From Amoebophrya sp. AT5.2 (taxonomy: Eukaryota > Sar > Dinophyceae > Syndiniales > Amoebophryaceae): a DNA stretch of 22,106 nucleotides. The position numbers and the translations under genes were made by a program. The notes under the pieces are model-generated. The model was not told where the DNA came from and ran no database searches. It worked only from the letters and a program-made list of their open reading frames with translations. Each line of letters opens with the position of its first letter. Within the stretch, counting starts at the first letter, position 1. Of the stretch, positions 1 to 9,389 are shown piece by piece. The stretch spans positions 1-22,106 of the forward strand of contig RXOD01004451.1 in the NCBI GenBank assembly GCA_005223375.1, given 5' to 3'.

Positions 1-717
1 ATGCAGCACCGCCAAAAGCCGGCTGCTCCTCTTTCCAGCTACTCTCGTCCAGCAGTCGCTTTGCTTTCTTTTTTTTGTTCTTTTCGGCGCGCGGCACCGG
101 ACTGCTGAAGGCGGCTTCGGCGGACGCAACTGGGCCTGAATCTGGAACTCCGACCCCTACTGATTTTTCAACATCAACAACCGCCCCAGGCGGAGAGCTT
201 CCGCCTCCGAAACCATAACCAAGCTCGAAGTCCGCCAAACTGGCCGCAACCGCTCGGTCCAGATCGAAGAGGAGCTTGGAGTTCACGTCCTCGTCTGTCA
301 TCGCCATGCCCCCGCCTCCGCCGACCTCCAACAGCCGATCGTGGTCGGCGGAGGCCGCGATGGTCGCAGCAGTGCGGCGGAACAAGCGCACCGCCTCGAT
401 CCGAACATCGCTGCGTTGCAGCTTGCCGGGCTTGGGCGCAGGAAAGAGGGTGTGCGGCGAGAAGCGGGGACCGAGCGACCCCTCGAAGGCGCCGCGAGAT
501 GAACTGAAACCAAGCTCGTCCTGCTCGGTAAAAACCACCACGCGGTACATCTTGTAGTTCGGCCCGTCTTGTTCTTCAAGCTGCAAGTGGGTAGATGGCG
601 TGAGAGCAGGAGTCTGCTCAAAAAGTCTTCAAAGTTTAGACAGAGCTACATCTGCCGACTTTATCACGCCAAATCCTGCACACTAGTCATCTCCTTCGAC
701 GGCCAGTAACAATTCAT
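1..717 (-). CDS. Unidentified protein, 5' part of a gene running off the left edge
   Basis: The product is not recognised. The main exon runs from 580 to the window edge on the minus strand. It follows a clear acceptor (pyrimidine-rich, ending ACTTGCAG) and stays open for 193 codons. It begins LEEQDGPNYKMYRVVVF, continues through a Gly/Ala-rich stretch with GGGGG and acidic patches, and ends with a basic run (EKNKKKKAKR) that could be a nuclear localisation signal. No stop is reached, so the protein continues outside the window. The proposed first exon is 682-717 (MNCYWPSKEMTS), joined by a 101-nt GT-AG intron (581-681, starting GTGCAG) in matching phase 0. This start is my inference: another in-phase upstream ATG near 986 (MNSDPHRP...) followed by a GT is possible. 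The internal exon is well supported by codon-like composition and its acceptor; the 5' end is not. Confidence 0.6.
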
Positions 718-1144
718 GGTGACATCTACGTGCAGGTGCAGCAGGTGCACGACCACGAGCACGTGCACCTGGTGTTGGCACTAGGACTAGTCAGGACGGC
801 GCGAAAGAAATCTGCGTCTCATGCATCGAACTCGTAGAAGGAATGGAGATATTAAGTATTCTTGTTCTTCCGGCGTAACTTATTGGCATCAAAGAAATGC
901 TGCATCGATCACGGAAAAAAAAAGTTCCGAAGCCAATGAATACTTTCTTTTGCAGGCATGTCGGCCGATGCGGATCCGAATTCATGTGTTGTAGAGTCCG
1001 ATGAAGATTGCGATCCGTTCGTAGTCTGTTTCGGGTTGCTTGCTGCTGCTATCCGAGGGAAGAGAAGGCGTGAACACGAAAGATGACCTCATCTCCTGAA
1101 GCCAACGGAAACCTCCTGCTCCTGGATGAAGAACGCCGAATTAC
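718..1144. other. Intergenic region, leftmost gene / NHL gene
   Basis: Besides the hairpin at 742-771 I see no supported gene. Just after the NHL stop, the minus strand reads GTAAGTAATT overlapping the stop codon, a good donor. A 27-nt stretch then ends at CATCCAG, after which an in-phase frame (LASGDEVIFRVHAFSSLG then stop) follows. The NHL protein could therefore have a slightly longer alternative end, but an intron of 27 nt would be exceptionally short, so I left it out of the model. Confidence 0.4.
742..771. repeat. Perfect 10-bp inverted repeat (hairpin)
   Basis: CAGGTGCACG at 742-751 is exactly complementary to CGTGCACCTG at 762-771, with a 10-nt loop. It lies 25 bp upstream of the proposed start codon of the leftmost gene and downstream of the NHL gene. 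It is flanked by further GTGCA-rich copies (GTGCAGGTGCAG, 731-742). It could be a protein-binding palindrome or an RNA hairpin in the 5' leader; the sequence does not decide. Confidence 0.6.
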
Positions 1145-3472
1145 TTACTTTGTCTTCCCAGAAACCCAGTTCCACAGTGAGCGTAAGTGTTTCCAGTGTT
1201 CCAGCACGCCGCTGCGGGTAGATTTAGGTTGGCGCGATTTGTACACTTCCGTTGCCTTCACTTTTTCCCCAACCGGTCGCGCAACTCGCCGTCGCGCCTG
1301 ATCCTTCATCATGGTGCTGTCATCACCGAACGACAGCCCGCGAGGTTTGTTTCCAGGGGCGTCCGCGCTCGTATTCCGCTGAACGACAGCACTGGCGCTA
1401 GCATTGGCTTTTGCTGACGTGGGCACGTCTTGGGCGGCCGTTGCGTCGCCCTTAGCTTGCAGTCCTCGTGCTGGAGGTCGGTCTGTTTTGCTTCTAGGGC
1501 TGGTTCTTACAGCAGATGCTGGGGACGACGCGACCACCCCCGTCGCGACGTTCTCTGTCGCAGCCCGCTTTGCGCTTGGTTGGCGCGCGTCGCCGGACAA
1601 AGCGTTGTCGGTCGACAGGGGGTTGAAGCTCGTCGAGAAGCGCCACGCGTCCAGTTCCAGCGCTCCCGGTTTATTTCCTTCGCCATCGCCCGCCGACGGC
1701 AATAAAGCGCTTGCGGGAAGCTGCGTCGAGTCCTCCCGTCCGCTACGAAAAATCTGCATTTCGGTCCAATTCGCCACACCAAACCACGGCTTCAGCTTTC
1801 CAGCTTTGTCCAGGTACCACGTGTGCGTTTCGTTCTGCGCGACCGCCTGCCCGCCCTGCTGCACATCGCCAACCGCTAACCCACGCCGGCCGGTAATCTG
1901 GGGACGCGACTCTTCCACCGTCAGCAGATTTGGGGCCTGCAAATCGCTGTACCCAGGATGATAACGCGGCGCGCACGTTCCTGCGTGCCCGGAACACTGG
2001 ACGGCCGGCTTGAAGAGCGCGGTTTCAACGCTACCGGTTTGGTGGATGCTCCACACATCATGGCACCCAACTTCGCGCACGCTGTGGAGGCACGTCGTGG
2101 GAAAAAAAATCAATCTATCATGGTGCATACCATACTACTAGTACTAGTTGTATACTTAGTAAGCCTACAAGCACAACGTCCATGAGCGAGGTTGAATAAA
2201 AGAAATCCGAATCCGAAATCGCCAACGATTACCTTTCCTAAAGAGGACAGTGTGATGAAAGTTACTACTTAGTAGTAGAAATACATGATCCGGATCGGGT
2301 ACATCCGTTTGCGTATGGCGCGGCAGGCGCCATCGACAAGTGTGATAACGTCCTGTTCGCTTCTTCGGTACATCCGCACCCGGGCGTGGTTGTCCAGGAC
2401 GAAGACTTTCTGGTCCTGGTAGTTCCCCACGCTCGATGGAAACCGCAGTCGCGAGTACATTGCGGGCCCGTCCTGCTCGCCAGGCCTGCTCGGGTGGCCC
2501 GTCAAAGTCATCACGCGACGGTTCACGGCCCTGTTCGTTGAGGAGCAGGTGGTTCGGATTTCTATCGAGAAGATTTCATTTCTTTCATCTTTCCCGGAAA
2601 ATGAAGTCAAGCTCAAGACCAAGCCAAAACGGTAAGTACTCGGCTGCAAAGTTGAGGAAGCGTAGCGCGTGGTTATTGGTGTCAGCGATGTAGATTCCCT
2701 GCGAGCCGATGGAGATGCCCATTAGTCCGTTGAACAGCGACTTTTCGTAGATGCCGTCGAAGTAGCCCTGCCGCCCGTAGACCCCGCTGATCACGCGGTA
2801 TTGTGACGCCCAGGGAATGTTCAGGTTCTTCGGAAAAGGATTCCCCTGGTTGTCGAGGCGGCCGCGGGTCACGTTCGGCGCAAGCTCGATAACGACGTGA
2901 TAAGTCGGGTCCACCATGTACACGAAACCTTCGATCAATAACGATATCGATTTTAACGGAGGACGATATATGGATAGGAAGTTGCTGTGTGACGGATCTT
3001 ACACTTCACAACGTCGCTTCAGCACCAGCACGAGTTGTAGTTAGACCATAAGGACAGATTTTTACGCGTGCGCCCTCGAGTTTTTATTTCGAGTTCTTCA
3101 ACCTATACCTGAGGGAGCAGGGCGAGAACAACTACGACAACTACCCCGCGTGAAGGTCAAGGTTTTGCTTTTGACAACGCTTCACCTACTTGATCTGTTT
3201 AAGGCACCTGTAGAGGTCTGGATATCTCCCGTCTGGGTCCAATTGAACTCGCGGTAGGCGACCGAGCCGTGCTCAAGGATTCGGCTGCCCAGGTACTGGT
3301 ACGCTTGGTAGTAAGAGTTGTCGAATCCAGTGGCCGCAATCATCCCGTAATTCTCCACCGTAGAAACTTGCACCCCGGCGGTCGTCCCACGCGCGAGAAA
3401 GATCTGCTCTACCAAGGAGAGCGCGACCAGAAGCTGCCCGGACCGTTGTAGTAACATCATGATCATGGCCAT
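1145..3472 (-). CDS. Secreted or membrane-anchored NHL-repeat protein
   Basis: Four minus-strand exons: 2928?3472 is split as 3208-3472, then 2640-2928, 2303-2581 and 1145-2081, giving 589 residues. Introns are 279, 58 and 221 nt with GT-AG ends (GTGCCT, GTACTT, GTACCC). The third donor could instead be GTATTT at 2284, 18 nt further on in the same phase. The N-terminus (MAMIMMLLQRSGQLLVALSL) looks like a signal peptide or anchor. NHL-type beta-propeller blades are visible at about 131-182 (YGRQGYFDG, then GIYIADTNNHALRFL) and 205-256 (TLTGHPSRPGEQDGPAMYSR, then VFVLDNHARVRMY). A weaker blade lies near 68-104 (GFVYMVDPTYHVVIEL). NHL propellers bind proteins, RNA or sugars; the ligand here is unknown. 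Residues 280-360 carry several cysteines. The last 200 residues are Ala/Ser/Lys-rich and look disordered. The C-terminal exon is the least certain part. Confidence 0.75.
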
Positions 3473-4112
3473 CTTTGCTGGTCAAAAGTAAGTGGTGTCG
3501 ATGTCCCAGTCCCAGGTCAAATTTTTATTTAACTAATTGCGATAGCCGCAGCGCTGGAGCAGCAATTCTTTGTAGAGGGAATGTCTACACTCGTCTTCGT
3601 CAGTATATGTAGCTAGTATCAGAGAAACAAAACACGAAGCAATTGCCGGGTAGCTTGTGCTCGGCCATGCTTATTTCTGTCAACCTGAAACTCAGTCTCT
3701 TTCTCTCCACTTTCTCTTCGGGGGCCATCTTTATCGGAAGCGCGACAATTACTTTCTTTCTCCGAAAAAGTAAGTGGACTCATTCGAAAAGCGCGGAAAC
3801 AAACCCATGCGCAGCAGAGGCCTGGAGGACTGTTGCTCATCCCTGCAAGATGGAATCCCCGCGACGCGCGTGTCGCGGCGACGTACTCACGCTTTCATTT
3901 TCAAACTGTGGCCACGCATATGCGCATTTGCATTGCCCCCGGTTGCAGGCCGCAACATCAATGAAATACATCCAGCAAAGTCGCGTACTTTCTTTGTTTT
4001 TCATGTCGTCGTATATCAATCTAATTCGTGATCGAACGTAACCAGAACCACGGCAATGAGTCCGTCGCTTTCTGACGCAGCTTCTGGTCCATTGATTGAA
4101 CTACTTCTACTG
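3473..4112. other. Intergenic region, NHL gene / JMJD6-like gene
   Basis: No supported gene. On the plus strand, a hydrophobic open frame starting at the ATG near 3667 (MLISVNLKLSLFLSTF...) ends at a strong donor-like CGAAAAAGTAAGTGG near 3770. I could not find a convincing following exon, so this remains only a candidate signal-peptide exon. The rest has mixed composition and presumably holds the 5' leader of the NHL gene and the 3' region of the JMJD6-like gene. Confidence 0.35.
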
Positions 4113-6724
4113 CTAGCTACCGTTAGTTGCGGCCGGCGCACCTAACGCTTGTTCCTCTTCCGAAGTTGTTAATATTTTCGACGGGTCTTGCGCGACTTCG
4201 CCGCCGAATTCCGTTATCTCTCCGGGCGGACATGTCGTCGCGTGCAGCCGTCGAGCGGCTGCCACGCGCTGCTTGCGTCTTACCTGCCTGCGCGCCATAT
4301 CCTTGCGCACCCTCTCCGTTCGCTGCAGGAGGTGTTGCTGGAAGGCTGGGAAGTCCTCTTGCAAGATCCACGGTGGACGGAATCGCTCTGCGTGCTCCAC
4401 GCCGTCGAAGTCAACGTCGCTGTCGTCATCAGAAGACGAGCTGGAAGACGATGAGGAGCTCGACGAGTAGCCCTGTAGTTTTTCAGTCATTGATTTTCAA
4501 AACTTTAACGCTTCCTCGTTTTCGCTTCGTGTATACTAAGTTGTAGCGGAAGCGGAACTACCCCTACCGAAACGGAAACGTGTTAAGAAAAATGGAAATG
4601 AAAATGGAATGCATGGAATCTTAAAGCAAGCTGCGTGCGCCACGTCACCTTCGCTTTCCGAGTTTGTTCTACAAAAACTATCGCTATCCAGCGCATGCGA
4701 AACAAAAAGTACGTCATCGCTGTCTGGCGGCTGCGTTTTGTCGAGAAACATCGCCCGGTCGTAGCACTCTGGCCGGTACTTGCGGAGGCCGCGCAGCCAT
4801 CTCGCGGCGAGCACCTTTCGCTGCTTTCTCGTGACTTTCCACACGGCGTCGAACTCTGCGTATCCGCAGAAGTTCTGTGTTATGGCAATGCTGTCCTCCA
4901 GATTCACGACCCCGTGCCACCAGTTCGCGGGCACGAAAATCACCTCGCCGCGGCGCTGGACTGCCTCATACCTATTTTTTATTTTGGAATTATAGTCGTG
5001 GTGGAGTCGTTGTCGTGATGTGTTTGATTGAGGTTTACGTAGTGCTAGTGGGATTACGAAAGTATTCTAGGACCACATGCCGCCCGCGCACCAAGACTCG
5101 ATGCAGACGTTCGAAGCACACATCATCAAGTACACCGCGAGCCGACAGATCGATGGAGACGGCCGCGGGTCTTCAAGCAAGCTGCATCAAAGAACTTCTT
5201 TATTCATAAGTACACTTTCACGTCCAGGTTTTGCAGCACGATTTGGTCTTTTATCCTTGGCAGGATGTTTTCAAAATAGTCGATCGCTTCGTCGTCTTCT
5301 CCCTGCAGCTTCATGTCTTTGCCCTTAACCAGCTTTTTGTCCACCTGTGGCTCGAAGATCACCCAGCGTTTCGCCCCCGTTACCACTGCGTTCCACGCGG
5401 AGGTGCCGAGCGGGTCCTTGTGCACGGTGGTCCCGCTCCTTTTCGGGCCGATGCACCACCAGCGGTACGGCGGCTTCTTGTCCTGTCCCACCAGGTTGAA
5501 CAGGTCGAAGGGCATCAGGTCGGGGACGGTGTAGTCGGCCAGCAGCGTGTTGGACATCACCTCCTCCTGCAGGGCCGACTGAAACAAATAGATCGGCGAG
5601 TCGTCGCGCTGGCTGCGACAGTAGTCGGCGAAGTACTTGAACTTGATGCGCAAGCGGCGGCCGGCATCGTCCTCGCCGCACTTGAAGTGCTGGTGGGGGA
5701 ACCGCTTCTCCAACCGCTCGAGAGTCCAGCTGATCATCGAGTGTTTGATGTGTTAGTGTTTGCAGTTCCATATCCAAATCCATATTAACCATAACTTATT
5801 ATAAGTACCTACTAAAATCGCATCACATCAAAAGCAAAGTGATGTCTAGGAAAGTAAGTACTTTTCCATGGCGGGCCATCCGTCCATGCATCCCTCTATG
5901 ATCACTGGTTTTCCTGGCAGCATGTAATTGTTGTAGAACTGCTCGGGGGTGGTTTCGTCCCGCTTGATTCGCGGCAGGTCGCAAGCGAACTGGCCCGGGC
6001 TGCCCAGGGGGTGCCAGTTCTTGTTCCACGTCTGCAGGCGCTCGATGGTGCGGCGCCCGTAGTGGTTCTGCGAGTCCCATTGGTCCGCCGCGATTTCTGT
6101 GCGGTGCCGCTTCTTCACGTACCAGATGCGGTTGGCGCTGCGGCGGTGGCAAAACGGAACCTGCGGGTACTGCCCCGGCACCGCGTACCGTTTCGGCACT
6201 TGTTCTAGTACTTCGGCGGGTAGCGGGGGCTCCGTATCTGGAGGTGTGCGGGGAGTGGTCCCGCGCCCGTTCGGCCGGAAGTGGCTGCTGCTGCTGCTCG
6301 AGGAGGCAGAGGCTGTCCCCGTCGCCGCTGTACTAGCTTGACCATGGTCGTGATCATCCACCACGTCGCTCATCTCTTGCCGGCCATTCATCATGTGCGC
6401 CTGCTCGCCATCGAAGTGACCATGATCATGATGCCCGTTTTGGTACGCGCTCCCGCTCGGCCACTGGACAAAGGACGACGAGGAAGACGCAGTCTTCCCC
6501 TGGCCGTGTCCATCCTCCCCATAATAAGCATACGGCCCGCCATTGGCACTGCCCTCCGCGCGGTGGCTAAATGCGACGCTGAAGCCGTGCTGGTGGCAGC
6601 CCGCTGGTGGTGGACGTGATGAAGATTCGCTGACGCGCTGCCCCGTGTGAGCGAAAATGAGGCCCTCGCAATGCGTTGAGTCCCCGTCGCTGTTGTCCGG
6701 TTCGGAACCAGATGTAGTCATCAT
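4113..6724 (-). CDS. JMJD6: JMJD6-family JmjC dioxygenase
   Basis: Fe(II)/2-oxoglutarate dioxygenase of the JMJD6 family; animal JMJD6 hydroxylates lysines of splicing regulators such as U2AF65 in the nucleus. Exons are 5862-6724, 5214-5729, 4713-4971 and 4113-4472; introns are 132, 242 and 240 nt, GT-AG, all starting GTACTT; 665 residues. Family landmarks match human JMJD6 closely: WTLERLEKRF (289-298), HFKCGEDD, RDDSPIYLF, PPYRWWCIGPKRSGT, then the iron motif H391-x-D393 in HKDPLGTSAWN. K408 (AKRW) fits the 2-oxoglutarate lysine, and H479 in VPANWWHGVVNL is the third iron ligand, followed by AITQNF. All catalytic residues are present. The C-terminus has a run of 12 serines followed by acidic residues (about 549-570), like the poly-Ser tail of human JMJD6. 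An extra low-complexity N-terminus of about 180 residues (His/Gly/Ser-rich) precedes the conserved part. Confidence 0.95.
5071..5209 (+). other. Coding-like open frame on the opposite strand inside JMJD6 intron 2
   Basis: Within the 242-nt intron 4972-5213, the plus strand has an acceptor-like TTCTAG followed by an open frame starting DHMPPAHQDSMQTFEAHIIK and continuing YTASRQIDGDGRGSSSKLHQ. It is GC-richer than the AT-rich ends of the same intron and reads like real protein. It is not recognised. It may be a gene fragment carried in the intron, or chance. No complete gene can be built from it. Confidence 0.3.
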
Positions 6725-8058
6725 GATTGCGATCTTTTCGTCGAATAAAACTGGGTGAAATTAAGTAAAGTAGTTGTGGAAGTTGCAGTGCTGCTCCCTC
6801 CGAAGTTCTTTTTGAGAACAAGAAGTCGCGTCGTGCTCTCAGGGCTTTCTGTTGAAAAAGAAAAAGTCTAAATAATGGTCAGTAGTACGAAGAAGAAGAT
6901 ACACATACAATTACAAATTACTATTACTAATATATGATAGCGTTAGCGTCCTCTACTAGTACTACAATGAGCAGGGGCAGGCTCAAGCTGGTGCTGTTCC
7001 TGCAGAAATTTGTGTTTTTCTTCTTGCGCAAGTCCGCGAAGTCAATTTCAATATCAATGCCGCGCTATCGCCGCCCTGCTATGGTTATGCATCGTGCGCG
7101 TAGTAGAAATTCACGCTGTAGAACTTCTACAAGGAACTCTTCCAGGGGTGGAAGTGGGACATAAGAATAAGTCACGATAGTGGATCGCGATACCGACACG
7201 CGATTTTCGGATCCTCGCCCTGTGTCATTCTCAAAAGAAAGGCAGACAATGAATAGCAGCGCAGCGGACACCGCGATGCGCACGATTTTTTCCTGGTGCT
7301 AAGCTGACGAAAATTGTTTGCGTTTCCTTGGGTTCGCAGACAACGATACCCCTGAAAACACTACAACCTTTGGCACGGAAGGGGAAGGCATGTTGTTCGG
7401 CAACGTGTGCGACGAAGACGAAGACAAGCTGGGGAACGGATCCAAGATGAGACATCATGCGCGGAAACGAAGTGAACGACGGGGTCGGGTCTGGGTCAAC
7501 CGATTTATTACCTTTACACAATCGATATTTATATGATGATGAACATCAGAAGTTTATTGGCGCTTTTCCTCGTGGTGCTGGCCTCCCCGCTGCACTCGAC
7601 TCTGGCACTGGCTAGAGTTCGTTAGTAGTTCGGGCTTATTAGTGATCAGAATTATATGGTGCTGCTAGAGACATCCGATCCTCGTCATACATGCGTCATC
7701 GGCCACTTAATACCTTGTTTTCCCAGCCCCCTAGCCAAATTCATTGGTTATGTGGCCACGACCTCAAAAGGAAAAGTTTGAGTTCTTTCTTCGAAGTTAG
7801 ACAGAGGAGCAGTACGTAAACTCTTAAACTACATGTTGGAAGATTTGACTATAGGTATAGTAGTCGTCGCGGTAAGAAAGTATTTGTTCTCCATCTTCAT
7901 CCTACATCTTGTTCATTGCATGAGAGGCCTCATGGAGGTGGCTCGCAGCAGTTCGCCATCATCTCCATCCGCTGCTGCTCATATCAATCTGTGGCGGTCT
8001 TCTTCATCTCTCATCTACCAACGTCTGATGAGTCTGACTCCGCTCACCGTGTGCGGTT
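6725..8058. other. Intergenic region, JMJD6-like gene / KH gene
   Basis: There is no well-supported gene in these 1.3 kb. Both strands show short coding-like pieces. On plus, an acceptor-like TTTCCTTGGGTTCGCAG at about 7324-7340 is followed by an open frame rich in Asp/Glu (NVCDEDEDKLGNGSK), ending at 7536, and then a signal-peptide-like ORF (separate entry). On minus, near 7180-7283, a hydrophobic frame (RIAVSAALLFIVCLSF) follows an acceptor-like CACCAG. These conflict with each other and the phases I tried do not join. Part of the region must be the JMJD6 5' leader and KH 3' region. Confidence 0.35.
7533..7625 (+). CDS. Candidate signal-peptide exon or micro-ORF
   Basis: Three ATGs in a row open a 30-codon frame on the plus strand, against the direction of every supported gene here. 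It reads MMMNIRSLLALFLVVLASPL and then HSTLALARVR before a stop. This is a textbook signal peptide: a basic residue, a hydrophobic core of about 12, then a small-residue cleavage region at ALA. The final codons (AGA then GTTCGT) offer a donor in phase 0, so it may be the first exon of a secreted protein whose other exons I could not find. A chance hydrophobic frame cannot be excluded. Confidence 0.3.
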   Translation: MMMNIRSLLALFLVVLASPLHSTLALARVR

Positions 8059-9389
8059 TCACGCCTCCCAGTGGTCGCCGTGCCCCTCCGAAGTAACGAG
8101 CGAGTTGATCATCATGAGTGCCGTGGAGACCTGTTGTATTTTTCTTCAATGAACCAAATTACTTAATTTTGAATTATAGATCGCCATCCGATGAAGAAAA
8201 CTCCAACCATCCTCGTGAAAAAGAATTCTTACATGTGGCAGGTATCCCCGGATCTGCACCTCCCGCATTCCGTCAGACCGGTCTCCTTTTTGATCTGTGG
8301 TGATTTGGCACTGCGAGCAGCGGCGGATGTTCATGATCCGTCCCCCCTTCGGTCCGATGATTTTTGCGATGGTCGGTTCCTCCACCTGGACCGTAGTCAG
8401 GCACTCCATCGTGATAACCGACTGCATGCTTCCCATCATTTTGTGCCCTCCGTCAAACGAGCCCCCCATCTGGCCGCCGTTGTTGCCCCGGCGTCGCTTG
8501 CCGTCCCCAAAGTTTTGATTCCCCATGCCGGCGTGTTGGTTGAGCTGCATGCCGCCGAACTGCGAAAACGGATTTTGCGTGGCGTTGTTGTTCATCTCTC
8601 CGCCTCCGCCGCCTTGCTTGCGCTTCATCTGGTTGCCGCCACCATTGGCGTTCGAGTTACCGCCCCCGCCGCCGAGGTCGTCCCGAGTGCGGACGCCGTG
8701 CTTCTCCAGGGCCTCCTCGAGAACGTCGACGAAACTCGACGCGGCTTCCATCAAATCGGAAGGCTCACCGTGGATGCGGAAGAAACTGTTTGTTTTGCTT
8801 TTGATGGATGTTCGAGCATCAACTACGTGCAAACCTGAGCGGGGCTTTGCAGATGCAGTTGCAGCCAGTCTCGTCCTACATCTCTTCAGTGATCTACATC
8901 TTTCTGTTTCTACGTCCTTCCGTACCTTCCATACGAACGTTTGTTCAACTTCAAATTGAACACATGATCGAGACGATTAATTTTTTCCTACCGCACAGCG
9001 CTCTCGGTGCTTGCTTCTTCGAGCTTGAACTTGCACTGCGGAAAGCTTTGACGCCACTCGTTCAGCTGCGCGCCTCCTTTCCCGATGACCATTCCTGCTA
9101 TGCAGGCCGGAATTTTCAGTTGCACGGTGATCTGCTGGCCGGCCGCCCGCCGGCCGAAGTCGTCGCCGTTTTGCACCGTCCGCAAAATGTCACAGAACGC
9201 ACTCCAGATCTTCACCCACTCGCCCGTGATGTGCACCTGGCGAAACTCGTTCATGTACACCTCCTTGTCGGTGCTCACCTGCACGTTGTTCTCCTGCCGC
9301 ACCTCATTGATGCGAGCACCCCCCTGACCAATGATACAGCCAAGGAGGTCCTGGGGAAAAAGCGCGTCGATCGAAGACAGGGAAGACAT
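8059..9389 (-). CDS. Triple KH-domain RNA-binding protein
   Basis: Probable single-stranded RNA/DNA-binding regulator of the poly(C)-binding/Nova-like KH class, acting in mRNA processing or translation. Exons are 8992-9389, 8233-8797 and 8059-8130; introns are 194 nt (GTAGGA...AAAAG) and 102 nt (GTAAGA...ACAACAG). The frames close to 344 residues. KH1 has GQGG at 21-24 (LLGCIIGQGGARINEVRQ), KH2 has GKGG at 103-106 (IAGMVIGKGGAQLNEWRQ) and KH3 has GPKG at 281-284 (IAKIIGPKGGRIMNIRR). Between KH2 and KH3 lies a Gly/Asn/Gln-rich linker of about 95 residues with basic clusters (KRKQ, KRRRG) that may be nuclear signals. The last exon codes only 23 residues (VSTALMMINSLV...) and is needed to finish the final helix of KH3. 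The KH1-KH2 pair is close; KH3 is distant, as in PCBP proteins. The acceptor of exon 2 was chosen because it keeps phase and KH2 length. Confidence 0.9.

Noticed and set aside
298..621. 107-codon minus-strand frame in the leftmost gene
   Set aside because: Arg/Ser/Pro-rich shadow; the adjacent register is open to the window edge, follows a good acceptor and has balanced composition.
2137..2148. Palindrome ACTAGTACTAGT within an NHL intron
   Set aside because: Simple CTAG/GTAC-rich sequence; similar short runs recur elsewhere without context.
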